Shown in pieces: positions 55,623-64,000 of a stretch of 64,000 nucleotides of DNA. Source of the DNA: Gracilimonas mengyeensis (GTDB lineage Bacteria > Bacteroidota > Rhodothermia > Balneolales > Balneolaceae); contig NZ_FXTP01000003.1 of assembly GCF_900182705.1 (NCBI RefSeq), positions 1 to 64,000 of the forward strand, in the 5' to 3' direction. Within the stretch, counting starts at the first letter, position 1; every line of letters starts with the position of its first letter. The notes beneath the pieces are model-generated. The model was given only the letters and a program-made list of their open reading frames with translations, did not search any database and was not told the DNA's origin. The translations under genes and the position numbers were made by a program.

Positions 55623-58010
55623 TCACTCCACTTTTAGTTCTATGGAACCCACTTCCAGCCCTTCTGCTGCTGCACGGATAACAACCTTTCCAGCTTGTTC
55701 TCCTGCCCGAAACAGAACGGTTGCAATACCGGCTTCAGCCTGTATCGGATTCTGCCCGATTAACTCACCTTCGCCCTCCAGGGTAAATTCAACTTCTTGA
55801 TCTGCATCCCACACAGTGTTTCCGTCGCTATCGGTAATGTGTGCATATACAAATACCACATCATTTTCACCGCTTTGAATTTTTTTACCGCTAAGGTCCA
55901 CGGCCATTTCAATTTGTGCAGGTTCTTTTGGGGTGATACGCTCATCGCTAGCTACTACTTCTTCGCCGATATATGCCTCCGCCCGTAGCGTGCCCGGAGT
56001 AAATTCATCCAGCTCAAAGGTAAATGGCGGATGCTTTAACTCAGATGATATACGATCGGTATCAGGTCCCTGACGGGCAATCTCTTCTCCATTTAATATT
56101 AACGCCACTTCTTCCGCGTTGCTATACACCTTCACCGTAGTATAGTCCGGATCATTCCAGTAGTTGGCGATATAGGCCATTGGGCCATTAAACTCAGCTT
56201 CCGCTTCATCCAGATTTTTATCCCCCTGACTTTGATAAAAGTAGAAGGTGAATTTTGGAATTCTGAAAATATCACTGATACCGGATGCTTCCAGGTTATC
56301 GGCATAGCCCCGGTTGTAGTCATACATCACCCAGTTTGCATCCCCGAAAGAAGGACCTTTGAGGTTTGAATTATGTGCTTCCTGGAAATTTAGGGCTTGC
56401 TGAGCCAGTCTTTTTTGACCAAAACCCCGCAATTGCCGCGAATTACGCTCATCTTCAGTCAGATCCTCAAAAGCCGTTTGGTTGAAGCCTGCGTTATGAG
56501 CGTAGTACTCCCAATCACCATATTCAGCAATAAACAGGGGCTTATCTTTCTCGTAACCACTCCAGTACCCGGGGGGACGTGAGTGCTGCCGCGCCGGAAT
56601 AAAAATATCATAGGCATAGTCACGCCAGCCACTGGTATAATTTTGGCCGTAAGGCAGCTCTTCTTTCACAGCGGAATGCGCCTGATCCATGAATGAATCC
56701 GGCATGCCGGATTCATTCAGTGAGGCCTCCCAAAATACAATACTGGGATGATTGCGATCACGCCGTATCATAGTTCGTACATCATTCAACGCACGCTCGG
56801 CAAATATTCCATCCTGGTAAAACTGCCAGCCCGGTATGGCATCCATGAATAAAAGTCCAAGTTCATCGGCGGCCTCCAGAAAAGCCGGATCGGGCGGATA
56901 GTGCGCTATACGGATGAAGTTGAAGCCCGCTTCTTTAGTTTTATAAGCATCGCGGTACTGTGCCTCATTCGATAAGGCGTACCCGATGTACGGATAATCC
57001 TGGTGACGATTGGTTCCACGGAGGTACAGGCGCTCGCCATTGAGGGTAAACTGGTTTTCTTCATCAAAACCAAAAGTGCGAATGCCAATGCGCTGCTGCC
57101 AGCTATCAATTAATTTCGTCCCGTCATAAAGCTGAGCGGTGAGCGTGTACAGGTATGGATGGTCAGGAGACCATAATTCAGGGTTTTTAACGGCTATTTT
57201 TTCGGTATGAATCCTGTTGGATTCGGCCGGAATACTTAAGTCTGAAACAGTTGAACCCACCGATTTCCCTTCTGCATTACTGAGCACCAAGCTGAGGCGG
57301 ACGTCATCTTCTTTTGTAGCCCTGCCGTTTTCAACATCGATTTGCACATTCACTTTGGCTTCGCCACTCAGTACATCTTCATACCAAACATATACACCGC
57401 CGGCTGCCTTGCGGTTTGCAGCAATAGGATCGGAGATATGCAGAGGATCTTTGGCAACCAGATACACGTCCCGGTAAATGCCTCCGTAGTAATTAAAATC
57501 CAATGTGGCCATGGGTTTCCCTGGCGGGATTTCCGGATTGTCTTCATTATTCAACCTAACTAATAGCGTATTCTCCCCTCCGATGCTCACTTGATCGGTA
57601 ATATCTACTACAAAGGGCAGATATCCACCGGCATGATAGCCAACCTGTTTCCCATTCAGGTACACCCAGGCCTCGTGCATTGCCCCTTCGAATTTCAGGC
57701 TGAGATGCTTGCCTTCGTGTTCCGGTTCAACCCTAAAAAACTTACGGTAGAAACTATCGCCCTGCCATTGCTGATCTTCAATCACCAGGGGCTCAATGTT
57801 AGCTGTATGGGGCAATCGAATAGATTTCCAATTAAGATTGCTAGAAGCAAGATCAAAAAGGGATGGAGTTATGGTGGTATCCATATCCTTCACAAATTCC
57901 CAGTTCTTGTTAAAGTCAAAGTGCGTTTGTACGGTTTCAACCTCAGAAGACGGAGTACATCCCCAAGAAAAAATTAAGAGCGATAAAAGAGCTAAAAATG
58001 ATCTATTCAT
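55623..58010 (-). CDS. GH2 beta-glycosidase lipoprotein
   Basis: 795 residues. Lipoprotein signal MNRSFLALLSLLIFSWGC puts the lipidated cysteine at position 18, so it is membrane-anchored. The GH2 sugar-binding domain (NLNWKSIRLPHTANIEPLVI, WVYLNGKQVGYHAGGYLPFVVDI), an Ig-like domain and a TIM barrel follow. The acid/base is Glu433 in EASLNESGMPD and the nucleophile Glu496 in LFIAEYGDW. Two C-terminal Ig-like domains close it. Such enzymes remove beta-galactosyl or related units from oligosaccharides. Its start is 20 bases past the PL11 stop, so it shares that operon. Confidence 0.9.
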   Translation of the reverse strand: MNRSFLALLSLLIFSWGCTPSSEVETVQTHFDFNKNWEFVKDMDTTITPSLFDLASSNLNWKSIRLPHTANIEPLVIEDQQWQGDSFYRKFFRVEPEHEGKHLSLKFEGAMHEAWVYLNGKQVGYHAGGYLPFVVDITDQVSIGGENTLLVRLNNEDNPEIPPGKPMATLDFNYYGGIYRDVYLVAKDPLHISDPIAANRKAAGGVYVWYEDVLSGEAKVNVQIDVENGRATKEDDVRLSLVLSNAEGKSVGSTVSDLSIPAESNRIHTEKIAVKNPELWSPDHPYLYTLTAQLYDGTKLIDSWQQRIGIRTFGFDEENQFTLNGERLYLRGTNRHQDYPYIGYALSNEAQYRDAYKTKEAGFNFIRIAHYPPDPAFLEAADELGLLFMDAIPGWQFYQDGIFAERALNDVRTMIRRDRNHPSIVFWEASLNESGMPDSFMDQAHSAVKEELPYGQNYTSGWRDYAYDIFIPARQHSRPPGYWSGYEKDKPLFIAEYGDWEYYAHNAGFNQTAFEDLTEDERNSRQLRGFGQKRLAQQALNFQEAHNSNLKGPSFGDANWVMYDYNRGYADNLEASGISDIFRIPKFTFYFYQSQGDKNLDEAEAEFNGPMAYIANYWNDPDYTTVKVYSNAEEVALILNGEEIARQGPDTDRISSELKHPPFTFELDEFTPGTLRAEAYIGEEVVASDERITPKEPAQIEMAVDLSGKKIQSGENDVVFVYAHITDSDGNTVWDADQEVEFTLEGEGELIGQNPIQAEAGIATVLFRAGEQAGKVVIRAAAEGLEVGSIELKVE

Positions 58011-58029
58011 ATCTACGCTATCGGGATAT

Positions 58030-60861
58030 TTACTTAATGAGTAATAACTTTTTAGTCATGGAAAAATCACCAGCCTTGAGCTGGTAGATATACATGCCGG
58101 AGGCAAGGTCAGCAGCTTCAAAAACTTCAGCGTGGGTGCCCGCCGGTTGTATCCTGCCATCTACCAATGAGGCCACCACCCGTCCGGACATATCAAAAAC
58201 CTCTAAATTGACTTTGCTGTTCACGGGTAACTGATAACTGATCACTGTAGATGGATTGAATGGGTTTGGGTAATTCTGCCTCAGTGTAAATTCGTCAGGG
58301 AGGCTAATCTCGCTTTCACTGGAGGTTGCCATTTCGTAATCGAAAGTCTCGCAGGAACTCCATTTGTGAGCCAAAATCATATCCTCTTCGCCCATATTAT
58401 AACCACGGCCACGACCAGAAGTATGGAAGGCGGTACATGTAATCGGTATTTCCTCTTTATACTCTTCATAATTATCCCAGGTGCCAGTGGTCATATAGTA
58501 GTAGATCCCTGATGCACCGGGTTCAGCTTCCATCACGTGGGTATAAATATCGCCGTACACATTTTCCATCTCTACAATATCCCAGTTCACGATCACCCCT
58601 GTCAAAAAAACGCCACGGGAAGTATCTTGACCCTCCATATCCACAGCAAATCGAACTTCCGTCGGTTCGGGTTCTACCTGTATATCAAAAGTGAATTTAG
58701 TTTGGCTGCCACAAGCATTGGTATAACGAACAAAGTAACTGCCGCCCTGTTCTTCCCTAAGTTCTTCCAAGGTGATTTCGCGTCCTTCTGCTGTAAAACC
58801 TTCGGGCCCGGTCCAGCTCCAGCTGCCTTCTCCCTCAGCTTGTGGTGCCAACGATACAGTTGCACCAAATTCTACAAAAGCATTGGCAGTAGCCTCAAAC
58901 TCACCGTCCCCAACCTTCAAAAAGGGAGTTATGGGAGTGAGCGCACAGCTGGATATATCTTCTTGGGCAAATTCCACATCAGGTGTAGACAATGGGAAAT
59001 CCATATCGGATGCCACATAAAACCCCGGATGCGGCGGCTGGTTGTAAGCCGTATTCTGCCAGGCTATAGCCGTACGATATACGGGGTCATGCATAAAAGT
59101 GTATAGTCGGTGATCGGTAGGCATGGTCGTAGTAAACACCCGCAAGCGCTCATTATCAGTGGTTCGCAACAACACTTCCTCACGCCAGTCACCTAAAATA
59201 TCAGCCTGAAGATTCGGGTTTGATTTGGTGCCATTGACGGAAGCCGTACCACTGCCTGACAGCAATGTAGTTCCTGAATTATTGGCCACGCTCCACTTGG
59301 TAACCCTGTTGCTGTTCAGCAGCTCACGGCTCAGCTCTCCATCCCACCAAACCACATGGTTGATGGAACTCGGAATCTGCCCTGCCACATTGCCATCCAT
59401 ATCATACAAACCCATTCCACTGGATGCCCAAAACTTGAATCCCGGCACCTCCGAATCCAGTTCTGCAGCCGCACCACGGCCTATGTCTCCTGACTTATCA
59501 TTATTAAAGAGCATAGAACCATCATCCGCATTACGCAGCGATACACCGTATTGATCCCATTCGTGGGGCATAAAAATCTTGGGAATAGGATCGCCTTTCA
59601 CCATTTGGGTAACATGCAGCGCATCGCCATGTCCCTGTCCGGTATTATGCAAACCGGAGCCGTCATCGTCAATTACTACGGAGCCATAAATAATTTCGTG
59701 CCTGCCGTCGTTATCGGCATCTGCTACCGAAAGCTGGTGATTCCCTTGTCCCTCCCAGGAGCTTCCATATTCCGGATCGTCGGTATCAAACACCCAGCGT
59801 TGGGTTAGTTCACCATTGCGCCAGTCCCAGGCTACTACCACCATACGAGTGTAGTATCCACGGGCAAAAATAGCACTCGGTTTTTCGCCATCTACATAGG
59901 CCACACCGGCAAGGAAACGATCTACCCGGTTGCCGTAGCTGTCGCCCCAATCCTCCTGCATGGTACCACCACGTACCGGCACATATTCAGTGGTCGCCAG
60001 CTCCGCGCCTGTCTCCCCGTCAAAAACAGTAAGATACTCCGGGCCTCTCAATATATAACCGTCACTATTACGAAAATCTGCGGAATGATTCGCTGAAGCA
60101 GCCGGTCCTTTACTCAAAAAATTACCATTGCCATCTTTAGTGCCGGGAGCCGTTTTCACCATCAATTCGGCTTTTCCGCTGCCATCAAAATCATACACCA
60201 TAAATTGTGTGTAATGCGCCCCAGCCCGGATATTACGTCCGAGATCAATACGCCACAACATGGCGCCATCCAGCGTGTAGGCATCCAGATATACATTATC
60301 AGTCTTGCCTGCCTGTGAATTATCTTTGGCATTCGAGGGATTCCATTTTACTACCACTTCATACTGGCCATCGCCATTTAAGTCTCCCACAGAAGCATCG
60401 TTGGGCGAATAGATGCCGCCCTCCGGGCCTTGCTGTGGTCGGTTTAGCGGTATATCAAAATAGCCGGCGTGTTCGCCTTCTGTGTTTTTAATCAGCCTTG
60501 CCGGCTTGCTGTCGGTTTGTTCGGAGCCATCCACCACGGCACGCACCGTATAATTAGGGGCTTCTCCGCCATCGGTATCTGTGAACAAGGTAGCACCCGT
60601 AATCGGGGCTTCATTTAGTTTTTCTCCGTCACGGTACACATTAAAACCGGTGTCGTAGGCTTCATTTCCCAGCAATCGCCAGGAAACCAGATAGCCGTTC
60701 TCTTGCGCTATAGCTATCAGTCCACGATCTAAATTTTCCACCTGTTTGGTTTGAGCCTGGGCCGTAGAACCCAAACTCATCATCCCGCTAATAATTAATA
60801 CCGGCAGCAGGAATATTCCCATCACTGTCTTCATATTTATGCTGTTATTAACATCTATCAT
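58030..60861 (-). CDS. Rhamnogalacturonan lyase, PL11 family, with T9SS tail
   Basis: About 943 residues. Start is uncertain: an ATG at 60861 and another at 60834 (MKTVMGIFLLPVLIISGMM, a good signal-peptide start) both fit. The mature part begins VENLDRGLIAIAQENGYLVSWRLLGNEA, with the PL11 beta-propeller (PNDASVGDLNGDGQYEVVVKWNPSNAKDNSQAGKTDNVYLDAYTLDG, YDFDGSGKAELMVKTAPGTKDG). Repeated Asp-rich calcium-binding loops continue to about 590. Ig-like domains and the T9SS tail ([21 protein letters not shown]) follow. It cuts the rhamnose-galacturonate backbone of pectin outside the cell. Last residues KKLLLIK are typical of the tail. Confidence 0.92.
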   Translation of the reverse strand: MIDVNNSINMKTVMGIFLLPVLIISGMMSLGSTAQAQTKQVENLDRGLIAIAQENGYLVSWRLLGNEAYDTGFNVYRDGEKLNEAPITGATLFTDTDGGEAPNYTVRAVVDGSEQTDSKPARLIKNTEGEHAGYFDIPLNRPQQGPEGGIYSPNDASVGDLNGDGQYEVVVKWNPSNAKDNSQAGKTDNVYLDAYTLDGAMLWRIDLGRNIRAGAHYTQFMVYDFDGSGKAELMVKTAPGTKDGNGNFLSKGPAASANHSADFRNSDGYILRGPEYLTVFDGETGAELATTEYVPVRGGTMQEDWGDSYGNRVDRFLAGVAYVDGEKPSAIFARGYYTRMVVVAWDWRNGELTQRWVFDTDDPEYGSSWEGQGNHQLSVADADNDGRHEIIYGSVVIDDDGSGLHNTGQGHGDALHVTQMVKGDPIPKIFMPHEWDQYGVSLRNADDGSMLFNNDKSGDIGRGAAAELDSEVPGFKFWASSGMGLYDMDGNVAGQIPSSINHVVWWDGELSRELLNSNRVTKWSVANNSGTTLLSGSGTASVNGTKSNPNLQADILGDWREEVLLRTTDNERLRVFTTTMPTDHRLYTFMHDPVYRTAIAWQNTAYNQPPHPGFYVASDMDFPLSTPDVEFAQEDISSCALTPITPFLKVGDGEFEATANAFVEFGATVSLAPQAEGEGSWSWTGPEGFTAEGREITLEELREEQGGSYFVRYTNACGSQTKFTFDIQVEPEPTEVRFAVDMEGQDTSRGVFLTGVIVNWDIVEMENVYGDIYTHVMEAEPGASGIYYYMTTGTWDNYEEYKEEIPITCTAFHTSGRGRGYNMGEEDMILAHKWSSCETFDYEMATSSESEISLPDEFTLRQNYPNPFNPSTVISYQLPVNSKVNLEVFDMSGRVVASLVDGRIQPAGTHAEVFEAADLASGMYIYQLKAGDFSMTKKLLLIK

Positions 60862-60932
60862 CACGCCTCGATTTTCAACCCTGTAGAGATCTAAAACCCT
60901 TCCAGAGTTATTACAATTTTAACTTTTTGCTT

Positions 60933-60967
60933 CAGACCTCCAAGGTTTGGCAAACCTTGGAGGTCTG
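60933..60967. repeat. 17-bp perfect palindrome
   Basis: CAGACCTCCAAGGTTTG (60933-60949) and its complement (60951-60967) around one base; a looser TTGGCAA loop is more likely in RNA. It lies between the PL11 and GH5-like genes, 13 bases from the stop of the latter, and could stop transcription. The same core is a frequent dispersed repeat in many genomes. Confidence 0.6.
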
Positions 60968-60979
60968 TGTCGCTATCTA

Positions 60980-63580
60980 CTACTCGTTCTTGTGCAACCA
61001 AATGCCGTCCATATGAAATCCTGCTGCCTTTCCAATCAAGTCTTCATTATCTGCCGGATTGAGAAACACTTGTACAATTTCTGCTTCTGATACATCCAGC
61101 GGCCCATCCGCTTCCGGTTCAAACCAATAGGGTAAAAAGGTTGGGTACGGACGAGGCAGCAGCACCATTTTTCCCGGTTCAAAATCTTCTTTCTTTAGCG
61201 TGATGGTTTCTGTCTGGGCAGTAACCTCAATTCCTGTGGCGTATGGAATGCCCCGCCGGTCTGTAACCACTACCGTCAACTGTTGCCGGGCGGCTGTGGC
61301 GCCGGATATTTTCAGCGAAAGTGTTTGAAAAGATTCACCGGTGCGATCTTTTAAATAACCGCCGACATATACACTTAGACCGGGAATGTCGGGTGTTCCT
61401 TCCAGACTATCTGCAAAAACGCGGACATAAGACTCGCCGGTATTCTGATCAAACCCCAAACTGCGCTGGTAATCGCTGGACCAGGGTGAGAAAGCAAAAT
61501 CTAATTCAGCTGCATCCTCTGTGGCCGAAAATACCTGAACGGGCGCCTCAGCGGGAAGCACCGGCACGCTCCACATTTCCTCATGATAATAATCCCACGC
61601 CCACGGGTAGCCGGGATGTCCCCCTGGGAAGGTAATTTGCTCCTCCTCTTCCCCAATGGTAATCCAGTAATTCAGCTGTCCTTGGGTTAAAAAATCGGCA
61701 GGCAACTCGGCTGCATATATCCCCGGCTTCATTTCTTCCATGGGGAAACTGCCGCCCTGACGTCCATAGGGAGCCGCAATCACGCGAACCTCCCGCTCAC
61801 CCACTCCAAGCACCGTTGCTTTTATAGATGCCGGCTCGCCCGCTAACAGGTTTTTTTCGGGTTGATGTGTGACCACCGGTTGTTCGTAGGTGTTAGCTTC
61901 TGGGGCATAAAATTCATTCAGGCCGATATTTTGTTTCCCAATGGTAGTTTCCGCTTCAGGCCGGCTGTTTTTCTTTGATGAATGCGTGAGCAGGTACGTT
62001 CCGGGATTTACCTTAAACAAACCCTCTTCTGCTGCAGTCAATTGAGCGTTTCCATCATTCAATCCGGAAACAGAAAAATCACTCCCCAAATCCGGCAGGT
62101 TTATTTCCATTTCGCGTTCACCCCACAAAATATGCGTTACCTCTTTGCTAAAATTGGGCTTGGCAAAAGGATCGCTGACAGGCACCGCATCGGGATACAC
62201 TTCCAGCCGCCACACGCCCTCTTCCAGCTTATCCAGGAAATACACGCCCGTACCGCGGTACTTTACAACGGGCGAGGAGCCCGCTCCCGCAATGTGCCTC
62301 AGGTTTGAAGGAGAAGAAGGCTCGGATTCGGTGTGATTGGTGTAATAAAATTTTTCCCCGGAGTTCAGCTCGGCCAGGTTTTGGGAATGACTCAACCGAA
62401 AATCGCCAAACACAGTATCAGCTAAAAAAGAATCAAAGGTTTGGCGGCGATCTACCTGGTGAAAAACTTCCGAGGCAATCATCATACTGAGGGCTCTTTT
62501 TGGAGAATACGCCAGGTTCAGAAAATGCGTGGGATAATCGGAGTTGTGCGGCGCAATGGGCACCGGATCGTAGGCAAATTGTGTGGCCCATTGGAAACCG
62601 GCCTCGCGAAAGCTGCGGGCCATCATCGGATAGGCGTACGTGTGACGCGTATCAGCGGCATCAAACTCGTACACCATCATGGCTTTACCGGAAAAACCCG
62701 CTCCATCCCGAAACGGAATGGGATAATCGTGCACGTAAGGCATATAATTTTGATGCTGGGTTTCCCCGCCTACCAATCCGCCGGGATACCATTGAAAGGT
62801 GAGACCATCTACCTCGGCCCGCATCACCGCATCCACTACCGAGGGATTTTGGGCGATGTTATAAAATATGGGTTTTTCCCAGCCGGTATCGCGCACGTGA
62901 TCGGCCATTTCGTTGATGAAATCCGTAATGGCTTGTTCATCGCCCCAATGCGAGGGTTCGTTAATAATTTCCATAGCGATGATATTGGGATCTTCGCGGT
63001 AGGTTTTACCTGTGTATGGATTTTTGTGATTCAAAAACTGATCGAGGTAATTTTTGATAACCGGATAGAATTCCTCATTCCGGGGCGCTTCTCCTTTGGA
63101 GATGTAATTGGCGAAACCGTCGGTGGGCGTAGCGCCATCGGGATAGGCATTGTTATAAAAAGTTAGCGGGGTGAGGATAACTTTGATGTTCCGCTCTTCC
63201 AGCTTGGCCAGCATATAATCAAACAAATCCAGGTGTTCGTTGGGGATGAGATTACCCAGGCTGTCGCTGATCTCCGTATCCCAGAGGTGAATACGGAAGG
63301 CATCTAAACCCAGCCGTGCAAAGTGGTACACATCCTGGTCGATAGCCGCTTTATGATCTTCGCCCAACAACTTTAACGCGCGGTAGCTGTGGGCAAAAGG
63401 CGTGGAATAGTTCACCCCAAAATAGGTGACTTCTTCCCCATCCGGTGAACGCAGCACACCATCCTCATCCACATAATGAAAGGCATTCTGGGCAGCCAGT
63501 GGGGACATCATTCCAAATAAAAAAAGAAGCAGCAGACTGCTTAATCGCCCTAAATATTTCATTTTTAATTTTCGGTTCAT
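60980..63580 (-). CDS. Secreted GH5-like cellulase-family glycosidase
   Basis: 866 residues. Signal peptide ends LLLLFLFGMMSPLAA-QN. A GH5-like TIM barrel occupies about 30-400: YFGVNYSTPFAHSYRAL, the acid/base Glu208 in AMEIINEPSHWG and the nucleophile Glu305 in AMMVYEFDAADTRH. About 450 residues of beta-sandwich domains follow, including YWITIGEEEEQITFPGGHPGYPWAWDYYHEEMW. There is no T9SS tail (ends DGIWLHKNE), so it is periplasmic or uses another anchor. Substrate is unclear; a galactan, mannan or other hemicellulose fits the neighbouring PL11 and galactose genes. Start of the operon in this window. Confidence 0.85.
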   Translation of the reverse strand: MNRKLKMKYLGRLSSLLLLFLFGMMSPLAAQNAFHYVDEDGVLRSPDGEEVTYFGVNYSTPFAHSYRALKLLGEDHKAAIDQDVYHFARLGLDAFRIHLWDTEISDSLGNLIPNEHLDLFDYMLAKLEERNIKVILTPLTFYNNAYPDGATPTDGFANYISKGEAPRNEEFYPVIKNYLDQFLNHKNPYTGKTYREDPNIIAMEIINEPSHWGDEQAITDFINEMADHVRDTGWEKPIFYNIAQNPSVVDAVMRAEVDGLTFQWYPGGLVGGETQHQNYMPYVHDYPIPFRDGAGFSGKAMMVYEFDAADTRHTYAYPMMARSFREAGFQWATQFAYDPVPIAPHNSDYPTHFLNLAYSPKRALSMMIASEVFHQVDRRQTFDSFLADTVFGDFRLSHSQNLAELNSGEKFYYTNHTESEPSSPSNLRHIAGAGSSPVVKYRGTGVYFLDKLEEGVWRLEVYPDAVPVSDPFAKPNFSKEVTHILWGEREMEINLPDLGSDFSVSGLNDGNAQLTAAEEGLFKVNPGTYLLTHSSKKNSRPEAETTIGKQNIGLNEFYAPEANTYEQPVVTHQPEKNLLAGEPASIKATVLGVGEREVRVIAAPYGRQGGSFPMEEMKPGIYAAELPADFLTQGQLNYWITIGEEEEQITFPGGHPGYPWAWDYYHEEMWSVPVLPAEAPVQVFSATEDAAELDFAFSPWSSDYQRSLGFDQNTGESYVRVFADSLEGTPDIPGLSVYVGGYLKDRTGESFQTLSLKISGATAARQQLTVVVTDRRGIPYATGIEVTAQTETITLKKEDFEPGKMVLLPRPYPTFLPYWFEPEADGPLDVSEAEIVQVFLNPADNEDLIGKAAGFHMDGIWLHKNE

Positions 63581-63797
63581 TCGTATCTATTATTGTTAAA
63601 ATAAAGAGTGTCGTCGCGCGGAGTTAACCAGCTTGAAATTTGATTTATTAAGCTAAGCGATGCGGCCCCGAGCAGTCGGGGTTGAATCTTAGCAACTCCA
63701 TTTCCATCATTTCGTTGTTAAACATCCGGCCAGTATCCGGGAGATTGCCGCGTTCCCGAATACTCGGGACAATGACGATTTATTTATTGAACTCAAA
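63581..63797. other. Intergenic region with a palindromic repeat
   Basis: 217 bases with a cccgaatactcggg palindrome (about 63754-63767), part of a common intergenic repeat, and another ccccgagcagtcgggg hairpin at 63665-63680. It should hold the promoter for the GH5-like gene. No gene is seen. Confidence 0.5.
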
Positions 63798-64000
63798 TTA
63801 CTTCACCAGCATCATTTTTCGGGTTTCCACAAACTCCCCGGCCTGCAGCCGGTAGATGTACAAGCCTGATGAAAGATTAGACGCGTCAAACACCGCCGTA
63901 TGCTCTCCGGCCGCCTTCCGCTGTCCATTTACCAACCCGGCCACTTCCCGCCCCAAGGCATCGTACACCGTTAGCTCCACCGTACTATTCACGGCTAACT
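63798..64000 (-). CDS. C-terminal end of a T9SS-secreted protein (cut by the window edge)
   Basis: Only the last 67 codons are present; the frame continues past 64000. They encode the end of a type IX secretion tail: LAVNSTVELTVYDALGREVAG, VFDASNLSSGLYIYRLQAGEF, and KMMLVK. The GTG at 63992 is internal, not the start. The missing N-terminal part cannot be known, but as the next gene on the strand it is probably another secreted glycan-degrading or binding protein. Confidence 0.85.
   Translation of the reverse strand, partial: LAVNSTVELTVYDALGREVAGLVNGQRKAAGEHTAVFDASNLSSGLYIYRLQAGEFVETRKMMLVK

Overview
The window looks like chromosome from a marine or saline member of the Balneolota/Rhodothermota branch (Balneolaceae-like, e.g. 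relatives of Gracilimonas or Balneola). This placement is inference. It rests on five secreted proteins ending in the [19 protein letters not shown] type IX secretion tail, a bacillithiol-type YpdA reductase, a thiamine-riboswitch TonB-dependent receptor, a glucosylglycerate-type osmolyte operon beside a BCCT carrier, moderate G+C, and weak or absent Shine-Dalgarno sites on many genes. No rRNA, tRNA or CRISPR array was seen.

Layout. 1-787: non-coding, with hairpins and degenerate repeats. 788-2266: arsS radical SAM gene and its peroxidase-like partner. 2430-8017: outer-membrane barrel protein, metallo-hydrolase, DUF349 protein, MscS channel, CsbD and Dps. 8247-12804: tightly coupled M20 peptidase, gpgS, GT4 and HAD operon, probably making a glucosylglycerate-type compatible solute. 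13320-18209: BCCT carrier, tandem UspA protein, CstA and DoxX. 18450-29297: three consecutive T9SS-secreted proteins carrying cohesin-like modules, the largest (about 2,155 aa) also carrying a dockerin-like module. 30302-38493: ypdA, leucine-type dehydrogenase, TPP-riboswitch TonB receptor, ddl and a dimethylargininase-like enzyme. 38494-39075: a four-helix-bundle gene embedded in GTGTTANN octamer repeats. 39077-47000: penicillin acylase, a complete IS3-family element, YheT hydrolase, PlsC acyltransferase, EgtD and small proteins. 47045-64000: a galactose/pectin locus with a sodium-sugar symporter, two GH2 enzymes, galT, galK, a mutarotase-like protein, a PL11 rhamnogalacturonan lyase, a GH5-like enzyme and the end of another T9SS-secreted protein.

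How it fits together. The glycan block can be read as outside-in use of rhamnogalacturonan I and galactan: a T9SS-exported PL11 lyase cuts the backbone, GH2 enzymes release galactose, a sodium symporter imports it, and the mutarotase-like protein, GalK and GalT feed it into central metabolism. No SusC/SusD pair is present. The osmolyte operon, BCCT carrier, MscS channel, Usp, Dps and CsbD suggest a stress-adapted stretch. The most unusual items are the cohesin/dockerin/T9SS cluster, the octamer-flanked four-helix-bundle gene, a pair of about 206-bp inverted-repeat elements flanking galT, and a TPP aptamer upstream of a hairpin that covers the receptor's ribosome binding site.
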